From Longimicrobium sp. (GTDB taxonomy: Bacteria; Gemmatimonadota; Gemmatimonadetes; Longimicrobiales; Longimicrobiaceae), in assembly GCA_030446945.1 (NCBI GenBank), contig JAUJMI010000150.1, positions 1 to 8,204 on the forward strand: a stretch of 8,204 nt of DNA. The letters are read 5' to 3'. Under the pieces are notes generated by a model, which was not told the origin of the DNA, ran no database searches, and was given only the letters and a program-made list of their open reading frames with translations. Made by a program: the position numbers and the translations under genes. Numbering within the stretch: position 1 is the first letter of the stretch; each line of letters opens with the position of its first letter. Positions 1 through 5,202 of this stretch are shown here, piece by piece.

Positions 1-70
1 ACTCGCCCGTGGGCCTTACCAGCACGTCAAGCGTGCCCTGCGAAACGTCGATGCCCGCGCACTCACGCAC
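1..70 (-). CDS. IS110-family transposase, N-terminal part (runs off the window)
   Basis: Read on the minus strand from a GTG at 70-68, the frame gives 23 residues to the window edge: MREC followed by AGIDVSQGTLDVLVRPTGE. An AGIDVSK/Q-xTLDV-x-VRPTGE pattern is the hallmark N-terminus of IS110/IS1111 (DEDD-type) transposases. The Asp of GIDVS is the first acidic residue of the RuvC-like catalytic set, which acts with a bridge-RNA partner in the IS110 group. An in-frame TGA lies just upstream (73-71), so GTG 70 is the only start available in this frame. No Shine-Dalgarno is visible, because the upstream DNA is an octamer tandem repeat. Only the start is in view, so it cannot be said whether the element is intact. 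The call rests on a short but characteristic motif; a decayed copy is possible. Confidence 0.72.
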   Translation of the reverse strand, partial: MRECAGIDVSQGTLDVLVRPTGE

Positions 71-96
71 TCACGCACTCACGCACTCACGCACTC
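58..96. repeat. Octamer tandem repeat (ACTCACGC, 4.5 copies)
   Basis: Four perfect copies of ACTCACGC start at 61, followed by a half copy ACTC (93-96) and preceded by a matching CGC (58-60). On the minus strand this reads GTGCGTGA repeated, and it contains the GTG start codon of the transposase fragment. The unit is 8 bp, so gain or loss of a copy shifts the frame of anything upstream, but the last GTG stays next to the transposase coding frame. Confidence 0.95.
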
Positions 97-160
97 CCCC
101 GCGAGGTGCACGCTTCTTGCGACCCGGCGGGGCGATTCCAGAGGGGTGAACGACACGCGG

Positions 161-167
161 AGAGGAG
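161..167 (+). promoter_or_regulatory. Ribosome binding site that favours the TTG start at 173
   Basis: AGAGGAG ends 5 bases before TTG 173. The upstream in-frame GTG at 146 has only AGAGG abutting it, too close to act as a Shine-Dalgarno. Confidence 0.55.
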
Positions 168-172
168 CCGGC

Positions 173-718
173 TTGAGCGTAGACGAGATCGCGGAACAGA
201 CAGTTCGCTGCGAGCACTGCGGAGTGGAGTTCGCGGGCGGCGACGCATGCCCGCAGTGTGGAAAGCTGCGGGCGCAGGTGACGTGCGAGGACGATCCCTC
301 GCAGCTGGCGCTGTTCCGCTGCGTGATCTGCGGGCGCGCGGTGTGCCACAACCTGCCGGAGGGCTCGCACGCGGCGCTGTGCGACGAGCACCGCACCATC
401 CCGATGATCCAGGGGTGGGCGCAGGTGTACAGTGCCGCGTCGGAGATGGAGGCGCAGCTGATCGTGGAGAACCTGCGCGCGGAGGAGATCGACGCGCAGC
501 TCTTCAACCAGGCCGACCGCTCCTTCCCCGTCGACATGGGGGAGCTGAGCATCGCGCGGGTGCTGGTGCCGGTGTGGCAGTACGGCGCCGCGCTGGAGAT
601 GATCCAGTCGCACATGGACTCCGAGGGCGAGGTGGCGTTCGCCTGCCCAGTCTGCGGCGAAGTGTACGAGCCGGGGCAGGCGGTGTGCGGGTCGTGCGGG
701 GCGCCGCTGGCGGGGTAG
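173..718 (+). CDS. Zinc-ribbon / DUF2007-like protein
   Basis: A predicted 181-aa cytoplasmic protein of unknown function with several metal-binding knuckles. Near the N-terminus, CEHC...CPQC (Cys13, 16, 26, 29) forms a zinc ribbon. A middle Cys/His cluster, FRCVICGRAVCHN...LCDEH (Cys50, 53, 58, 70 and His73), resembles a B-box-type finger. Residues about 82-147 (WAQVYSAASEMEAQLIVENLR onward) resemble DUF2007, a small domain suggested to act in signalling. The C-terminus has a second ribbon, CPVC...CGSC (Cys158, 161, 172, 175). The TTG at 173 is preferred because of its well-spaced Shine-Dalgarno; a GTG at 146 would add nine residues. It stands alone: the transposase fragment is divergent and a terminator follows. 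No transmembrane segment or enzyme motif is seen. The domain calls are from residue patterns only; the gene itself is secure. Confidence 0.82.
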   Translation: MSVDEIAEQTVRCEHCGVEFAGGDACPQCGKLRAQVTCEDDPSQLALFRCVICGRAVCHNLPEGSHAALCDEHRTIPMIQGWAQVYSAASEMEAQLIVENLRAEEIDAQLFNQADRSFPVDMGELSIARVLVPVWQYGAALEMIQSHMDSEGEVAFACPVCGEVYEPGQAVCGSCGAPLAG

Positions 719-782
719 CCGTTCGTTGACGCGGCCGCTGCGCGGCGCCATATTCGCCCTGCCGGCCGCGCTGCGGGCCGCG

Positions 783-815
783 AGCGGTTCCCGGGATCTC
801 CGGAGCCGCTTTTTT
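783..815 (+). terminator. Intrinsic terminator after the zinc-ribbon gene
   Basis: AGCGGTTC (783-790) pairs with GAGCCGCT (803-810) with one G-U pair. After a bulged C, CGG (792-794) pairs with CCG (800-802) around the loop GATCT. Six T residues (810-815) follow. It lies 65 bases after the stop codon and separates this gene from der. Confidence 0.85.
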
Positions 816-832
816 CGTATGCGCACACAGAA

Positions 833-860
833 GGGAATAGGGAATAGGGAATAGGGAATA
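833..860. repeat. Heptamer tandem repeat (GGGAATA x4)
   Basis: Four perfect, back-to-back copies of GGGAATA. It faces a related array at 902-929 in the opposite orientation, 41 bases away. It lies between the terminator and the der start codon, in DNA with no gene. Confidence 0.95.
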
Positions 861-901
861 GCCCCCAGAAGACGCGGGTTTGCGCCTGGTTGCTGTTCCC
901 C

Positions 902-929
902 GATCCCTGATCCCTGATCCCTAATCCCT
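902..929. repeat. Heptamer tandem repeat (GATCCCT x3 plus AATCCCT)
   Basis: Three GATCCCT units and one AATCCCT unit. On the other strand it reads AGGGATC/AGGGATT, so it is an imperfect inverted partner of the GGGAATA array (about 21 of 28 positions complementary). It ends 15 bases before the der start and so would lie in the der leader if transcription starts upstream of it. Confidence 0.93.
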
Positions 930-944
930 AGCTCCGGAACAGAC

Positions 945-2270
945 GTGAAGCTTCCCGTAGTCGCCGTCGTCGGCCGTCCCAACGTGGGCAAGTCCACCTT
1001 TTTCAACCGCGTCATCGGCGAGCGGGTGGCGATCGTGGAGGACCGTCCCGGCGTGACCCGCGACCGCAACTTCTACCGCACCGAGTGGAACGCACGGCAG
1101 TTCTACCTGGTGGACACCGGCGGGATGGTGGAGGGGTCCGACGAGCCGATGGACCGGCTGATCCGCGAGCAGGTGCTCACCGCCATCGAAGAGGCGGACG
1201 TGCTGGTGCTGGTGGTGGACGTCAAGACCGGGGCGCATCCGCTGGACTACGCCATCGCCGAGATCCTGCGCAAGACGCAGAAGCCCGCCATCCTCCTGGT
1301 CAACAAGGTGGACAACCTGGGCAATCCCAACGCCGTGGGGCACCACGACTTCTGGGATCTGGGGCTGGGCGAGCCGCTCCCCATGTCGTCGCTCAGCGGC
1401 AAGGGGAGCGGCGACATCCTGGACGAGATCGTCAAGCACCTCCCCGACGTGGAGGGCGAGGAGGAGGAGGCGCTCCGCGTGGCGGTGATCGGCAAGCCCA
1501 ATGTGGGGAAGTCGTCGTTCGTCAACCGCCTGCTGGGCGAGGACCGGCTGGTGGTGAGCGACGTGGCCGGCACCACGCGCGACGCCATCGACACGCCCAT
1601 GCAGTACCACGGGAGGAAGCTGATCTTCGTGGACACGGCGGGGCTGCGCCGGCAGGCCAAGATCGAGGACGGGGTGGAGTTCTACTCCTCCATCCGCACC
1701 GAGCGCGCGATCTCGCGGGCCGACGTGTGCGTCCTGATGATCGACGCCACCGAGCCCATCGCCGTGCAGGACCTCAAGATCGCCGAGAAGGCGTGGGAGT
1801 CCGGGTGCGGGCTGGTGCTGGTGGCAAACAAGTGGGACCTGGTGGAGAAGGAGACGCAGAGCGCGCCCAACTACGAGAAGGAGATCCGCAACCGCGCCAC
1901 CTTTCTGAAGTGGGTCCCCATCCTCTTCACCAGCACGGTGACGGGGCAACGCGTGTACAAGACGCTGGACCTGATCCTGGAGGTGCAGGAGCAGCGCGTG
2001 CGCCGCATCGCCACGCACGAGGTGAACGAGGTGCTCCGCGCGCTGGTGATGCGCGCCAAGCCGCCGCACCACCACGGGCACCCGGTCAAGTTCCTGTACG
2101 GCACCCAGGTGTCCGTGGCGCCGCCCACGATGGTGCTCTGGGTCAACCACCCGGAGGGGGTGATGGAGAGCTACGAGCGCTACCTCCAGAACGGCTTCCG
2201 CGACGCGTGGGGCTTCACCGGGGTGCCCATCCGCATCAACCTCCGCCAGCGCGGCGAGGAGGCGGATTGA
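945..2270 (+). CDS. der: Ribosome-associated double GTPase Der (EngA)
   Basis: A 441-aa essential GTPase that assists maturation of the 50S ribosomal subunit. Two tandem G domains are plain. The first has P-loop GRPNVGKS (10-17), DTGG (57-60) and NKVD (120-123). The second has GKPNVGKS (183-190), DTAG (230-233) and NKWD (295-298). An acidic linker (EGEEEE, about 170-175) joins them, and a KH-like RNA-binding domain covers about 350-441. The length matches the short Bacillus-type form; the longer enterobacterial insertions are absent. The GTG start at 945 gives the expected N-terminus (MKLPVVAVVGRPNVGKS); its Shine-Dalgarno (CGGAACAG, about 935-942) is weak. It is the first gene of a four-gene operon, and its stop overlaps plsY in TTGA. 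No clear promoter is visible; the repeat array lies directly upstream. Confidence 0.98.
   Translation: MKLPVVAVVGRPNVGKSTFFNRVIGERVAIVEDRPGVTRDRNFYRTEWNARQFYLVDTGGMVEGSDEPMDRLIREQVLTAIEEADVLVLVVDVKTGAHPLDYAIAEILRKTQKPAILLVNKVDNLGNPNAVGHHDFWDLGLGEPLPMSSLSGKGSGDILDEIVKHLPDVEGEEEEALRVAVIGKPNVGKSSFVNRLLGEDRLVVSDVAGTTRDAIDTPMQYHGRKLIFVDTAGLRRQAKIEDGVEFYSSIRTERAISRADVCVLMIDATEPIAVQDLKIAEKAWESGCGLVLVANKWDLVEKETQSAPNYEKEIRNRATFLKWVPILFTSTVTGQRVYKTLDLILEVQEQRVRRIATHEVNEVLRALVMRAKPPHHHGHPVKFLYGTQVSVAPPTMVLWVNHPEGVMESYERYLQNGFRDAWGFTGVPIRINLRQRGEEAD
2257..2262 (+). promoter_or_regulatory. Ribosome binding site of plsY inside der
   Basis: A full AGGAGG lies 4 bases before TTG 2267. It supports TTG as the plsY start, within the overlap with the der stop. 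Confidence 0.7.
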
Positions 2271-2929
2271 CCCCCTGGCTGGCGCTCGCCGCGTCGTACC
2301 TGTGGGGCGCGGTCCCGGCCAGCTACCTGGCCGGCAAGTGGTCGCGCGGCATCGACCTGCGGCGGCACGGCAGCGGCAACCTGGGCGCCACCAACACCTT
2401 TCGCGTGCTGGGCGCAAAGGTGGCGGCGCCGGTGATGGTCTTCGACATCCTCAAGGGCTTCCTCCCCGTCTTCCTCTTCACCCGCTGGGATGGCCCCGCC
2501 GGCTGGCAGTGGGGGCTGGCGTACGGCGCGGCGGCCATCGTGGGGCACGTCTACCCCGTGTACATGCGGTTCAGGGGAGGGAAGGGGGTCGCGACCGCGG
2601 CGGGGGTCTTTTTGGCGCTGGCGCCGCTCGCCATCGGCGTCGCCATCCTCACCTGGCTGGGGGTGCTCAAGGTTACACGGATGGTGTCCGCAGCCTCGCT
2701 CGCGGGCGCGGCGGCGCTGGCGGCGGTGCTCGCCCTGGCGGCGCCGCCCGGCGGGCACCCGGAGATCCGCTGGCTGGGGTGGGCGATCGCCGCCTTCGTC
2801 ATCTTCTCGCACCGCGCCAACCTGCGCCGCATCGTGCGCGGCGAGGAGCCCCGCTTCGGGCGCGGGCGCGAACCGGAGGCCACCGTGGCCGCCGCGGCCA
2901 TCACCGCAGACGCGGAGGAGGTCCGTTGA
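2267..2929 (+). CDS. plsY: Acyl-phosphate:glycerol-3-phosphate acyltransferase PlsY
   Basis: A 220-aa inner-membrane enzyme that transfers an acyl group from acyl-phosphate to sn-glycerol-3-phosphate, giving lysophosphatidic acid, the first step of phospholipid synthesis. Its three conserved loops are visible: GSGNLGATN (35-43, with Leu where Pro is frequent), FRGGKGVAT (102-110), and SHRANLRRIVRGEEPRF (about 181-197). Hydrophobic segments near 4-22, 51-72, 84-98, 111-134, 142-160 and 168-181 fit a multispan protein. The C-terminal tail after about 198 is Ala/Glu-rich and non-conserved. The start is TTG 2267: it overlaps the der stop (TTGA), follows a perfect AGGAGG and yields the usual short hydrophobic N-terminus. 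The downstream neighbour gpsA makes its substrate, and the two genes also overlap in TTGA. Confidence 0.96.
   Translation: MTPWLALAASYLWGAVPASYLAGKWSRGIDLRRHGSGNLGATNTFRVLGAKVAAPVMVFDILKGFLPVFLFTRWDGPAGWQWGLAYGAAAIVGHVYPVYMRFRGGKGVATAAGVFLALAPLAIGVAILTWLGVLKVTRMVSAASLAGAAALAAVLALAAPPGGHPEIRWLGWAIAAFVIFSHRANLRRIVRGEEPRFGRGREPEATVAAAAITADAEEVR
2914..2922 (+). promoter_or_regulatory. Ribosome binding site of gpsA inside plsY
   Basis: GGAGGAGGT ends 3 bases before TTG 2926; pairing through the GGAGG at 2917-2921 leaves 4 bases. It supports the TTG start in the TTGA overlap. Confidence 0.7.
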
Positions 2930-3933
2930 GCCTGGAGCGTACCGCCGTCATCGGCGCCGGGAGCTGGGGGACGGCGCTCGCCAACCTCCTCGCCAAAAAG
3001 GGCGGCGAGACCGTCCTCTGGTCGTTCGAGCCGGAGGTGGCGGAAACGATCCGGGCCGAGCAGGTCAACCGCCGCTACCTGGACAGCGTCCGGCTGGACG
3101 CGCGTCTGCGCGTGACCACCGACATGGAGGAGGCGCTGTACGGCGCGTCGGTGGTGCTCTCGGTGTCGCCGTCGCACGTGGTGCGGCCGGTGATGGCGCA
3201 GGCGGCGCGGCACATGGAGCCGGGGGCGCTGGTGGTGAGCGCGTCCAAGGGGATCGAGAACGAGTCGCTGAAGACGATGGACGAGGTCCTCGCCGACGTC
3301 CTTCCCGACGGCGCGGTGGCGGCCTTCCTCTCCGGCCCCTCCTTCGCGCTGGAGGTGGGGGAGGAGCACCCCACGGCGGTGACCATCGCCTCGCACCACC
3401 CCGAAGCGGCGGAGCGGGCGCAGGCGCTCTTCCAGACCCCCTACTTCCGCGTGTACACCAGCAGCGACGTGCGGGGGGTGGAGCTGGGCGGCTCGCTCAA
3501 GAACGTCATCGCCATCGCGGCGGGCGTGGTGGAGGGGCTCGGGTACGGCAACAACACGCAGGCCGCCCTCATCACCCGCGGCCTGGCCGAGATCACGCGC
3601 CTGGGCGTCGCCGCCGGCGCGGAGCCGGCGACCTTTGCCGGGCTGGCGGGGATGGGCGACCTGATCCTGACCTGCACCGGCTCGCTGAGCCGCAACCGGC
3701 AGGTGGGGATCGAGCTGGGGCGCGGCCGGCCCATCGACGAGATCCTGGCCGGGATGGTGGCCGTGGCGGAGGGGGTGCGCACCGCGCTCTCGGCCCGCGA
3801 CTTGAGCCGCAGGCTGGAGATCGAGATGCCCATCGTTGAGGTGGTGCACGCGATGCTCTACGGGGGCCTCGCCGCCACGCGCGCGCTGGAGATGCTGATG
3901 CTGCGCGAGCCGCGACGGGAGACGTGGGGATGA
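2926..3933 (+). CDS. gpsA: NAD(P)+-dependent glycerol-3-phosphate dehydrogenase
   Basis: A 335-aa cytoplasmic enzyme that reduces dihydroxyacetone phosphate to sn-glycerol-3-phosphate, the backbone of phospholipids and the substrate of PlsY encoded just upstream. The Rossmann motif GAGSWGTALA is at 10-19. SASKGIE places a conserved Lys at 108, GPSFALEV spans 137-144, and ELGGSLKNVIAIAAG (about 186-200) holds the catalytic Lys192. AGMGDLILTCTGSLSRNR (241-258) is the family's substrate-side signature. The length is normal for GpsA. The start is TTG 2926, overlapping the plsY stop as TTGA and preceded by GGAGGAGGT; the next methionine would remove the nucleotide-binding motif. Its stop overlaps the MerR-type gene in ATGA, so the genes are probably translationally coupled. 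Confidence 0.97.
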   Translation: MSLERTAVIGAGSWGTALANLLAKKGGETVLWSFEPEVAETIRAEQVNRRYLDSVRLDARLRVTTDMEEALYGASVVLSVSPSHVVRPVMAQAARHMEPGALVVSASKGIENESLKTMDEVLADVLPDGAVAAFLSGPSFALEVGEEHPTAVTIASHHPEAAERAQALFQTPYFRVYTSSDVRGVELGGSLKNVIAIAAGVVEGLGYGNNTQAALITRGLAEITRLGVAAGAEPATFAGLAGMGDLILTCTGSLSRNRQVGIELGRGRPIDEILAGMVAVAEGVRTALSARDLSRRLEIEMPIVEVVHAMLYGGLAATRALEMLMLREPRRETWG

Positions 3934-4277
3934 AGCGGCCGCAACGGGAGTTCCACTCCATCGGCGAGGTGTGCGAGCTGTTCGGGATCAAGCCCCACGT
4001 GCTGCGCTACTGGGAGACGCAGTTCCCGGCGCTCTCGCCCCCCAAGAACCGCGCCGGCAACCGCGTCTACCGCCAGCGCGACCTGGAGCTGATCGCGCTG
4101 ATCCAGCACCTGGTGCGCGACGAGCGCTACACCCTCGAGGGCGCCCGCGCGCGCATCGAGGAGCTGAACCGCGACGGCTCCGCCACCGCCACGGCCGGCC
4201 ACGCCCTGGAGCAGAGCTTCATCCGCTCCCTCCGCGGCGAACTGGAAGAGATCCTGGAGCTGCTTCAGGGCGAGTGA
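3930..4277 (+). CDS. MerR-family transcriptional regulator, short single-domain form
   Basis: A 115-aa DNA-binding protein. Residues about 8-77 form a MerR-type winged helix: FHSIGEVCELFGIKPHVLRYWE is the helix-turn-helix, GNRVYRQRDLELI the wing and following helix, and GARARI the end of the domain. The rest (about 92-114) is a short Leu/Glu-rich helix suited to dimer formation. There is no effector domain and no Cys set for metal sensing. It resembles the small MerR-like proteins often encoded beside ihfA or surE/pcm genes in other bacteria; its target is unknown. ATG 3930 is chosen over GTG 3924 because it forms ATGA with the gpsA stop and has GGGAG (3917-3921) 8 bases upstream. Placement at the operon end suggests autoregulation, but this is inference. 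Confidence 0.92.
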   Translation: MKRPQREFHSIGEVCELFGIKPHVLRYWETQFPALSPPKNRAGNRVYRQRDLELIALIQHLVRDERYTLEGARARIEELNRDGSATATAGHALEQSFIRSLRGELEEILELLQGE

Positions 4278-4280
4278 GCT

Positions 4281-4374
4281 CGCTGCAACGACAGCACCCC
4301 GCACCGATACCGCCCCGCGCACCGATCCGTCCACCGGAGCCTGCGAAGGCAGGCTTCCCGCGGCTGTTGCAGCG
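4281..4374. repeat. Nested inverted repeat downstream of the MerR gene
   Basis: CGCTGCAAC (4281-4289) is exactly complementary to GTTGCAGCG (4366-4374). Between them, AGCCTGC (4338-4344) and GCAGGCT (4349-4355) form a 7-bp hairpin with loop GAAG. Just after, GCGG/CCGC (4372-4375 and 4382-4385) could form a small extra stem. The layout suggests an extragenic palindromic element or a terminator without a U-tract. Confidence 0.6.
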
Positions 4375-4477
4375 GCTTCAACCGCCGTCCCACCACCGAA
4401 CAGCCCCCGCCAAATCCGCTCATCCTCCTCTAACCGCGACCTGCAACCTTCTTTTCACGGCCTACGTCTGATGGACA

Positions 4478-4499
4478 CGAGCGGCAACGAAGCCGCTCG
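4478..4499 (+). other. Perfect 8-bp hairpin upstream of the small secreted gene
   Basis: CGAGCGGC (4478-4485) and GCCGCTCG (4492-4499) enclose the loop AACGAA. It lies 49 bases before the ATG at 4549 and would fold in the mRNA leader if transcription begins upstream. Confidence 0.55.
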
Positions 4500-4548
4500 C
4501 GCCTGCACTCCCCGTGACAGGCCGAACCCTTCTAGACGAGGTCCTACC

Positions 4549-4971
4549 ATGTCTCTCCCCCTGCTCCGCACCGCCACCGCCACCGCCGCCACCGCCCTCA
4601 CTCTCGCCGCCGCCGGCGGGGTCCACGCGCAGGAAGCCTTCACCGCCACCGACCCCATCGGCGCCACCGCGGAGGCGGCCGCGCCCCAGGGCGTCGTGCT
4701 GAAGCTGGACGGTGCCACGGCCGACGCCACCCTGCACTAGTTCATCGCCACCCACCACGCCGGCTGGCTCGCCGGGCGCGGACCGTACGACCACTCGCAG
4801 CGCAGCCAGGTGATGGTGTACCGCGACGGCGTGCTCGTCGGCGCCAAGGCGGCGCTGCGCTCGATCAAAGTGGGCGACGTGGCGGAGGTGCGGCGCCTGA
4901 GCCCGTCGGAAGCGTCGCAGCGCTTCGGGCTGGACCACGGCGCCGGTGCCATCCTGATCACCTCGAAGTGA
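4549..4971 (+). pseudogene. Secreted TonB-plug-like protein, interrupted by an in-frame TAG
   Basis: The reading frame opens at ATG 4549, with GAGGT 6 bases upstream, and codes 63 residues to a TAG at 4738-4740. The same frame then continues for 76 sensible residues to TGA 4969-4971; read through, the protein would be 140 aa. Residues 1-27 are a signal peptide (hydrophobic Ala/Leu/Thr run, predicted cut VHA|QE), so export is expected. The part after the TAG (QVMVYRDGVLVG at 87-98, then LRSIKVGDVAEVRRL at 103-117 and GAGAILITSK at 131-140) resembles the end of a TonB-receptor plug domain, as in YVDGV...DIESIEVLKG...GVILITTK. TAG differs from CAG (Gln) by one base, so a nonsense mutation is the simplest reading. 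A sequencing error or readthrough remains possible. If the TAG is obeyed, only the 63-aa product of 4549-4740 is made. Confidence 0.68.
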
Positions 4972-4987
4972 GCACCAGCCACGCTCG

Positions 4988-5018
4988 CGGGTGAGCGCCG
5001 ACGGCGCGCGCTCACCCG
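4988..5018 (+). terminator. Strong stem-loop after the plug-like gene, possible terminator
   Basis: An 11-bp perfect stem: CGGGTGAGCGC (4988-4998) with GCGCTCACCCG (5008-5018) and a 9-base loop. It begins 17 bases after the TGA. No T-tract follows, so termination, rather than mRNA 3' protection, is uncertain. Confidence 0.5.
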
Positions 5019-5147
5019 AGGCACCCCCCTCCGCAGTCCCTTCCGCGCCACCCACGTCACCATGCCCGCAACCGGCGCGCGCTTCCGCCCCTCCGCCTCT
5101 CCGCGGGGGTGGCGCGAGGGGTGCGTCGGGCGCAGTTTGTCCGCGCA

Positions 5148-5165
5148 CGGCGGCGCGCGCCGCCG
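5148..5165. repeat. 18-bp perfect GC palindrome in the surE leader
   Basis: CGGCGGCGCGCGCCGCCG equals its own reverse complement. As RNA it gives a 7-bp stem with loop GCGC, ending 18 bases before the surE Shine-Dalgarno. Confidence 0.85.
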
Positions 5166-5183
5166 ACGAAGGCAAGCCACGAC

Positions 5184-5188
5184 AGGAG
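5184..5188 (+). promoter_or_regulatory. Probable ribosome binding site of surE, unusually spaced
   Basis: AGGAG lies 14 bases before ATG 5203 and only 2 bases before an in-frame GTG at 5191. Neither spacing is ideal, so the start remains open between the two; family alignment favours the ATG. Confidence 0.45.
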
Positions 5189-5202
5189 TTGTGTTTCCCC
5201 TC

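Larger units (their letters stand above)
4278..4548. other. Intergenic region with extragenic structured repeats
   Basis: No gene is seen in these 271 bases. They hold a nested inverted repeat just after the MerR stop (4281-4374), a second 8-bp hairpin (4478-4499), and the Shine-Dalgarno of the next gene (GAGGT, 4538-4542). No T-tract follows either hairpin, so a classical intrinsic terminator is not evident. No convincing promoter boxes were found. Confidence 0.7.
4972..5202. other. Intergenic region before surE with three GC-rich hairpins
   Basis: No gene is supported here; the long open frames are by-products of high GC. The region holds a strong stem-loop after the plug-like gene (4988-5018), a bulged 10-bp stem (CCCCTCCGCC at 5088-5097 with GGCG 5111-5114 and GAGGGG 5116-5121), and an 18-bp perfect palindrome (5148-5165). 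The surE Shine-Dalgarno (AGGAG, 5184-5188) follows. No -35/-10 pair stands out. Confidence 0.65.

Noticed and set aside
58..96. CRISPR array
   Set aside because: The octamer units are contiguous, with no spacers; the same is true of the heptamer arrays at 833-860 and 902-929.
71..172. A full bridge-RNA locus of the IS110 element
   Set aside because: About 90 bases remain before the next gene's ribosome site, much of it octamer repeat, and no convincing internal-loop structure was found; the idea is kept only as a question in the findings.
106..729. Alternative + strand frame over the zinc-ribbon gene
   Set aside because: Its translation is Arg/Gly-rich and lacks the ordered Cys clusters seen in the 173-718 frame.
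921..2417. Long open frame on the minus strand opposite der (498 codons)
   Set aside because: It is a mirror of der in GC-rich DNA; its translation is rich in His, Arg, Val and Asp with no motif, while the + strand encodes a textbook Der.
1085..2929. Reading plsY as the end of a 614-codon protein starting inside der
   Set aside because: The part before 2267 is an out-of-frame shadow of der. PlsY begins properly at TTG 2267 with a Shine-Dalgarno.
716..4740. Genome-wide reassignment of TAG to an amino acid
   Set aside because: The zinc-ribbon gene uses TAG as its stop; reading through it would pass across a good terminator and a repeat array. The TAG in the plug-like gene is better explained as a local mutation.
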